8,227 nucleotides of DNA from Desulfurococcales archaeon. GTDB lineage: Archaea > Thermoproteota > Thermoprotei_A > Sulfolobales > NBVN01. The stretch lies in NCBI GenBank assembly GCA_021158735.1, contig JAGGUC010000060.1:1-8227 (forward strand), in the 5' to 3' direction. Made by a program: the position numbers and the translations under genes. Below the pieces are notes generated by a model that saw only the letters and a list, made by a program, of their open reading frames with translations, was not told where the DNA came from and ran no database searches. This document shows, in pieces, positions 5,325-8,227 of this stretch (position 1 is the first letter of the stretch; each line of letters starts with the position of its first letter).

Positions 5325-6719
5325 TTGGCTTTAATTATGTTAGCTATTGTTATAGCGTCAAGCATTACTGTACTTAGTGCTCTCAATTCAAATACCCAGC
5401 TACTTACACAGAATAAAGAACCGAAGAATGAGGTGCCTCTCGAGTTCATGAATTGGAACCTGACTAAAAAGCCTCCGCTAGAGTTTTACGACACCTTAAT
5501 TCAAAGTATAGTGAAGAGGTATCCTAACTTAGCTAAAGCCTATGTTATAGGTCATAGCTGGCGTGAGAGAAAAATCTGGTGCATTGAGTTAACAAGTAAT
5601 GTGAAAAGTAAGGAAAGTAAAATACCGATAGCGATTATAGGAAATATACACGGGAATGAATGGGAGGCAGGTCTAGCTACTATTTATACAGCGTGGTGGT
5701 TCGTAGTTAATTACAATTACAATATTACGGCTAGGAAAATCCTAGATAACTACATACTTTACATTATTCCAATACTTAATCCGGATGGATATGATCAAGG
5801 CGTTAGAACAAACCTTAGACCAACAGATCATAATGGTGACGGAGTCCCCTTCGGAGACCCTCCCACAGACATTAATGGTGATGGAATAATATCTTTGATG
5901 TATACTGGCGCACCAGACTCGAAACCTGAGGAAAGAAAGTTCTTGGGATATGAAAGCCCGGACTTCGATAATAACGGCATTCCGGGAGACGACCCTAAAC
6001 AGGGTGTTGACTTGAACCGGAACTTTAACTATATGTGGTGGAGATATGATGCAGATACTGGCTACGGGCAAGCACGTGCGCTTGCTGGCCCCTTCCCTGC
6101 TTCGGAACCGGAAGTGCAGGCTATCCAGAGATTCTTGATTACTCATCCAGTATGGGCATTAGCCACACTCCATACAGGCGAACAGTCAGTGCTATGGCCT
6201 TGGTGCTACTCTCCCAATCCCACTGAGGATCATGAATTCATGGAAAGTGTCGCTCTAAGAATGGCCAGAGCAATGACTCAGGTTACTGGGAGAGGATATT
6301 ACTACACGCAATCCTATTATGACTATCCAACTGCTGCTGAGCTTATTGACTGGGCTTACGGCAGGCTCCATATTCACTCCTACACAGTAGAGCTATATTG
6401 CCCAGGCACTACTCCACCGTCTTGGGTCCCCATGCCATATCCCTTCGGGAAACCAGCAGTATGGGGTAATCCCATTCCTGAAGATAACTGGACTTACGTA
6501 GGACATCTTGAAAAATGGGATAACGTTTGGCTTAGAACTAGAGGTTATGATGTGATAAAGGATTTAGCTCCACCTGATTTAGAGTTAATGCTTAAAGGAT
6601 GGATAGAAGCCTCCATAGTTATGATTGAGAGCGAGCCTAGCGGAACAGGGCCGATCGTACCTGATTACATCGGATGGTATGATATGCCATGTGCATGTTA
6701 CAATATTACTGAAACTTAA
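5325..6719 (+). CDS. Secreted M14-family zinc carboxypeptidase
   Basis: M14 peptidases remove C-terminal residues from peptides using one zinc ion. Counted from TTG 5325 (464 residues), zinc ligands are H109 and E112 (IHGNEWE) and H283 (TLHTGEQ); the substrate site has NPDG (152-155) and N231-R232 (VDLNRNF); the catalytic Glu is E356 (HSYTVELY), preceded by IDWAYG (341-346), the usual place of the S1' loop. All key residues are present, so it should be active. The N-terminus is a signal peptide: hydrophobic residues 1-20, with Lys residues (NKLKL) just upstream if translation begins at 5301. It therefore probably acts outside the cell. Between NPDG and the NR motif lies an insert with calcium-loop-like DHNGDGVP, DINGDGII and DFDNNGIP. 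The gene stands alone with its own promoter and a downstream T-run. Confidence 0.92.
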   Translation: MALIMLAIVIASSITVLSALNSNTQLLTQNKEPKNEVPLEFMNWNLTKKPPLEFYDTLIQSIVKRYPNLAKAYVIGHSWRERKIWCIELTSNVKSKESKIPIAIIGNIHGNEWEAGLATIYTAWWFVVNYNYNITARKILDNYILYIIPILNPDGYDQGVRTNLRPTDHNGDGVPFGDPPTDINGDGIISLMYTGAPDSKPEERKFLGYESPDFDNNGIPGDDPKQGVDLNRNFNYMWWRYDADTGYGQARALAGPFPASEPEVQAIQRFLITHPVWALATLHTGEQSVLWPWCYSPNPTEDHEFMESVALRMARAMTQVTGRGYYYTQSYYDYPTAAELIDWAYGRLHIHSYTVELYCPGTTPPSWVPMPYPFGKPAVWGNPIPEDNWTYVGHLEKWDNVWLRTRGYDVIKDLAPPDLELMLKGWIEASIVMIESEPSGTGPIVPDYIGWYDMPCACYNITET

Positions 6720-6725
6720 AACTCC

Positions 6726-6734
6726 TTTTTATTT
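6726..6734 (+). terminator. T-rich archaeal-type terminator after the peptidase gene
   Basis: TTTTTATTT begins seven bases after the TAA stop. Thermoproteota commonly stop transcription at such T-runs, with no hairpin needed. There is no stem before it. Confidence 0.45.
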
Positions 6735-6779
6735 AAAATAGAACTCGATCTGACAGAGAACTTCCCTCTTCAGACATGT

Positions 6780-7170
6780 CAGCTGCCAATCTTAGTCGAG
6801 CTCTTCTAGCTTAGCCCTTGCATGTCTTACATCACCTTAACCATATAGTATTCGTCCAGCATTACATTAAGCCCTTACTACATGTCCTTTAGTTGACCTC
6901 TCAGCGAATGCTTCTTCAGTAGCTTAGGATGTAAAGTGTTATATTCTTTCCCATCCCGTAGCTGAGTATGATGAATACTCTAGGAACCATATTTCCCCGA
7001 ACCTCCTAAACGTGTAAACCGTACTTGAAGTCTGTTACTCCTTCAAACATACCTGGATAATCCTCAACCCATATTGAAGCTGGTTGAGTGAAGAGACGTA
7101 TGGATAAACTATCGGTTATTGCTACAACACCCTGGAATTCCTTCACCGGATTTGCTGCAGGACTTATCTA
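6780..7170 (-). pseudogene. Decayed gene, possibly an ABC transporter substrate-binding protein
   Basis: Read on the minus strand, codons 7167-7009 give a natural-looking segment: ISPAANPVKEFQGVVAITDS, then LSIRLFTQPASIWVEDYPGM, then FEGVTDFKYGLHV and a TAG at 7006-7008. Changing frame near 7020, the reading goes on as FRRFGEIWFLEYSSYSATGW and ERI-TAA-HFTS-TAA-ATEEAF, then AERSTKGHVVRA-TAA. One frameshift and several TAA stops, each one C-to-T change from CAA (Gln), explain the breaks. The aromatic 'WVEDYPG...GEIWFLEYSSYSATGWERI' style recalls archaeal peptide/sugar-binding proteins of ABC importers, but this is from memory and not firm. The 5' side stops at TAG 7168-7170, where the N-terminal part of the gene is missing. 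Its 5' end now lies next to the RHH genes' promoter region. Confidence 0.5.
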
Positions 7171-7223
7171 GTGAGGAGTGTTCGAATGGTTGGACTTATT
7201 AGATCCTTTATTGAGTTTTAGGT

Positions 7224-7230
7224 AGGTGAT
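7224..7230 (+). promoter_or_regulatory. Shine-Dalgarno site of the RHH gene pair
   Basis: AGGTGAT sits two bases before TTG 7233, which leaves about the usual distance if GGTG is taken as the core. It selects the TTG start. The overlapping ATG at 7229 closes after five codons. A TATA-like CTTATTA at about 7194-7200 could serve as the promoter. Confidence 0.55.
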
Positions 7231-7232
7231 GA

Positions 7233-7820
7233 TTGCTGAGTGCTAAGAGGTTTATACCGATATCTGAGTCTGTTCTTGCTGTTGCTGCTAAGCTTGCTGA
7301 GCGCTCTGGCATACCCTTAAGGGACTTTATTGAGTCCGTTCTTGCTGAGGTTCTGAAAGCCATGCAGTTCAGGTCTAATGTCATTGAGGTCATATCGCTG
7401 AGCGACCTGCTCGACGACTTGAGAAGGGTCGGCGGCGTCGTAGTCCCTAAGGACTTCATATATAAGTTCCTGGAGTCTATGGATGACGAACTATTTAGTG
7501 AACTGATTGATGAGGTCAGGAAGATCGCTTCATGGTACGGCACGCTAGTTAAGGTTAAGAGAGGGCCTGACGTCGAGACACTCAGGCTTGTTCTCAATGT
7601 CTGGTTGCCTGACATGAACGTAAGCATTGTTAGGAGCGGCAGTAGTGTGAGGCTTATTGCATCAGCAAGTAAGCAGCCTATGAGGGCTACTGAATTAGCA
7701 GGGGTCATAGTTGAGGAGCTCTGCAAGTCACTGGACCTCAAGGTCAAGGACTTAATAATAGAGAAGGGCATTATTAAAGTAGAGATTGAGGGTCCTGCAG
7801 GTGAGGTGAGTGGGGAGTAG
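7233..7820 (+). CDS. RHH-domain protein with unrecognised C-terminal domain (paralogue 1)
   Basis: It has 195 residues and I do not recognise it as a named family. Residues 4-44 (KRFIPISESVLAVAAKLAER, then SGIPLRDFIESVLAEVLKAM) have the strand-helix-helix pattern of a ribbon-helix-helix (CopG/Arc) DNA-binding domain. A middle section carries GGVVVPKDFIYKFLESM (about 67-83). The C-terminal part alternates strands and helices (VNVWLPDMNVSIVRSGSSVR; then AGVIVEELCKSLDLKVKDLI and IEKGIIKVEIE), suggesting an alpha/beta ligand or oligomerisation domain. No membrane segment or catalytic motif is seen. The TTG start has a close Shine-Dalgarno site. The 3' end overlaps the next gene by 11 bases. By family analogy it is likely a transcription regulator working with that partner; this is inference. 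Confidence 0.75.
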   Translation: MLSAKRFIPISESVLAVAAKLAERSGIPLRDFIESVLAEVLKAMQFRSNVIEVISLSDLLDDLRRVGGVVVPKDFIYKFLESMDDELFSELIDEVRKIASWYGTLVKVKRGPDVETLRLVLNVWLPDMNVSIVRSGSSVRLIASASKQPMRATELAGVIVEELCKSLDLKVKDLIIEKGIIKVEIEGPAGEVSGE

Positions 7821-8227
7821 GAAGACCGTAGGGCTTGACGCCGACTTAGTTAAGAACTTGAAGGAAGCAGCCAGGAAGAGGGGTATCACACTCAGTAATT
7901 ACTTAAGAGCACTGATCACTGAAGCTCTCTCACTGGAGAACTTAGGGCATTACGCCCCCAGGGCCCTTAGGGAGAAGAAGATAGAGTACGTACTAGAGAA
8001 CCTCGGCTTCGTCTTCATACCTAAGGAGGTACTAGATGACATGACACCCCAAGAGATCGAGGAGGTAGGTAAGAGAGTAGGGGTTGTTGCTAAGGAGCTG
8101 GGCATCAAGTCCTTAGAACTCATAGAGTTGCTGAGCAGGTCGATCGGCAACACAATTATGGACTCAAGCAGGATAGTACTGATCAAGACCCCGGGAAGCC
8201 GTGGGTCAGCACTAGTAGACTTAATTA
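7810..8227 (+). CDS. RHH-domain protein, paralogue 2 (3' end outside window)
   Basis: The frame is open from GTG 7810 to the window end, 139 codons without a stop. GGTGAG at 7799-7805 is a suitable ribosome site inside the end of the upstream gene, so the two are translationally coupled. Residues 4-43 (RKTVGLDADLVKNLKEAARK, then RGITLSNYLRALITEALSLE) are a textbook ribbon-helix-helix domain. A segment LGFVFIPKEVLDDM (about 63-76) matches GGVVVPKDFIYKFLESM of paralogue 1. The region SRIVLIKTPGSRGSALVDLI lines up with GSSVRLIASASKQPMRATEL there. So the pair share an architecture but have diverged strongly. It may form heterodimers with its neighbour. Function unknown. Confidence 0.75.
   Translation, partial: MGSRKTVGLDADLVKNLKEAARKRGITLSNYLRALITEALSLENLGHYAPRALREKKIEYVLENLGFVFIPKEVLDDMTPQEIEEVGKRVGVVAKELGIKSLELIELLSRSIGNTIMDSSRIVLIKTPGSRGSALVDLI

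Noticed and set aside
5742..6146. Minus-strand 134-codon open frame
   Set aside because: Antisense to the catalytic core of the M14 peptidase; no family features.
7208..7771. Minus-strand 187-codon open frame
   Set aside because: Ser/Leu/Thr-rich shadow of the first RHH gene, which has a ribosome site and sensible domain pattern.
7950..8186. Minus-strand 78-codon open frame
   Set aside because: Antisense to the second RHH gene; Ser/Leu-rich with no family motif.
1..8227. CRISPR array, tRNA or rRNA genes
   Set aside because: No regularly spaced repeats were seen, and no tRNA-like GTTCRA T-loop with matching acceptor stem was recognised; a tRNA scan could confirm.

Overview
The window looks like a thermophilic Thermoproteota (crenarchaeal) chromosome, perhaps Desulfurococcales-like. 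The signs are GGTGAT-type Shine-Dalgarno sites, TATA boxes about 25 bases before short leaders, GTG/TTG starts, AGG/AGA-rich arginine use, an archaeal-type IS607 element and zinc-finger-less TnpB relatives. The species is not identifiable from sequence alone.

Layout. 1-144: C-terminus of a membrane protein. 145-441: AT-rich spacer. 442 to about 2390 (minus): an apparently intact IS607-type element with tnpA (serine recombinase) and tnpB (RNA-guided nuclease). The tnpB 3' end folds into nested hairpins and is a candidate omegaRNA. 2391-2846: non-coding, with one long imperfect hairpin. 2895-3614: an Asp/Glu racemase family gene with its own promoter. 3762-5000: a graveyard of TnpB-type elements. 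It holds two same-frame, minus-strand TnpB remnants of a zinc-finger-less type. Facing them is a plus-strand run of five hairpins that overlaps a 48-codon TnpB-tail-like ORF and looks like an orphan omegaRNA. 5325-6719: a secreted M14 zinc carboxypeptidase with a calcium-loop-like insertion and an odd start. About 6780-7170 (minus): a decayed gene, possibly an ABC transporter substrate-binding protein. 7233-8227: two overlapping, diverged paralogues, each with an N-terminal ribbon-helix-helix (RHH) domain and an unrecognised C-terminal domain. The second runs off the window.

How the parts relate. The host genes (racemase, peptidase, RHH pair) each seem to have their own promoter or ribosome binding site and do not form one operon, except the RHH pair, which is translationally coupled. 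A secreted peptidase beside a dead binding-protein gene hints at a former peptide-scavenging locus. The most unusual content is the layering of three distinct TnpB lineages within 5 kb, including an RNA scaffold separated from any complete nuclease, and the RHH pair of unknown role.
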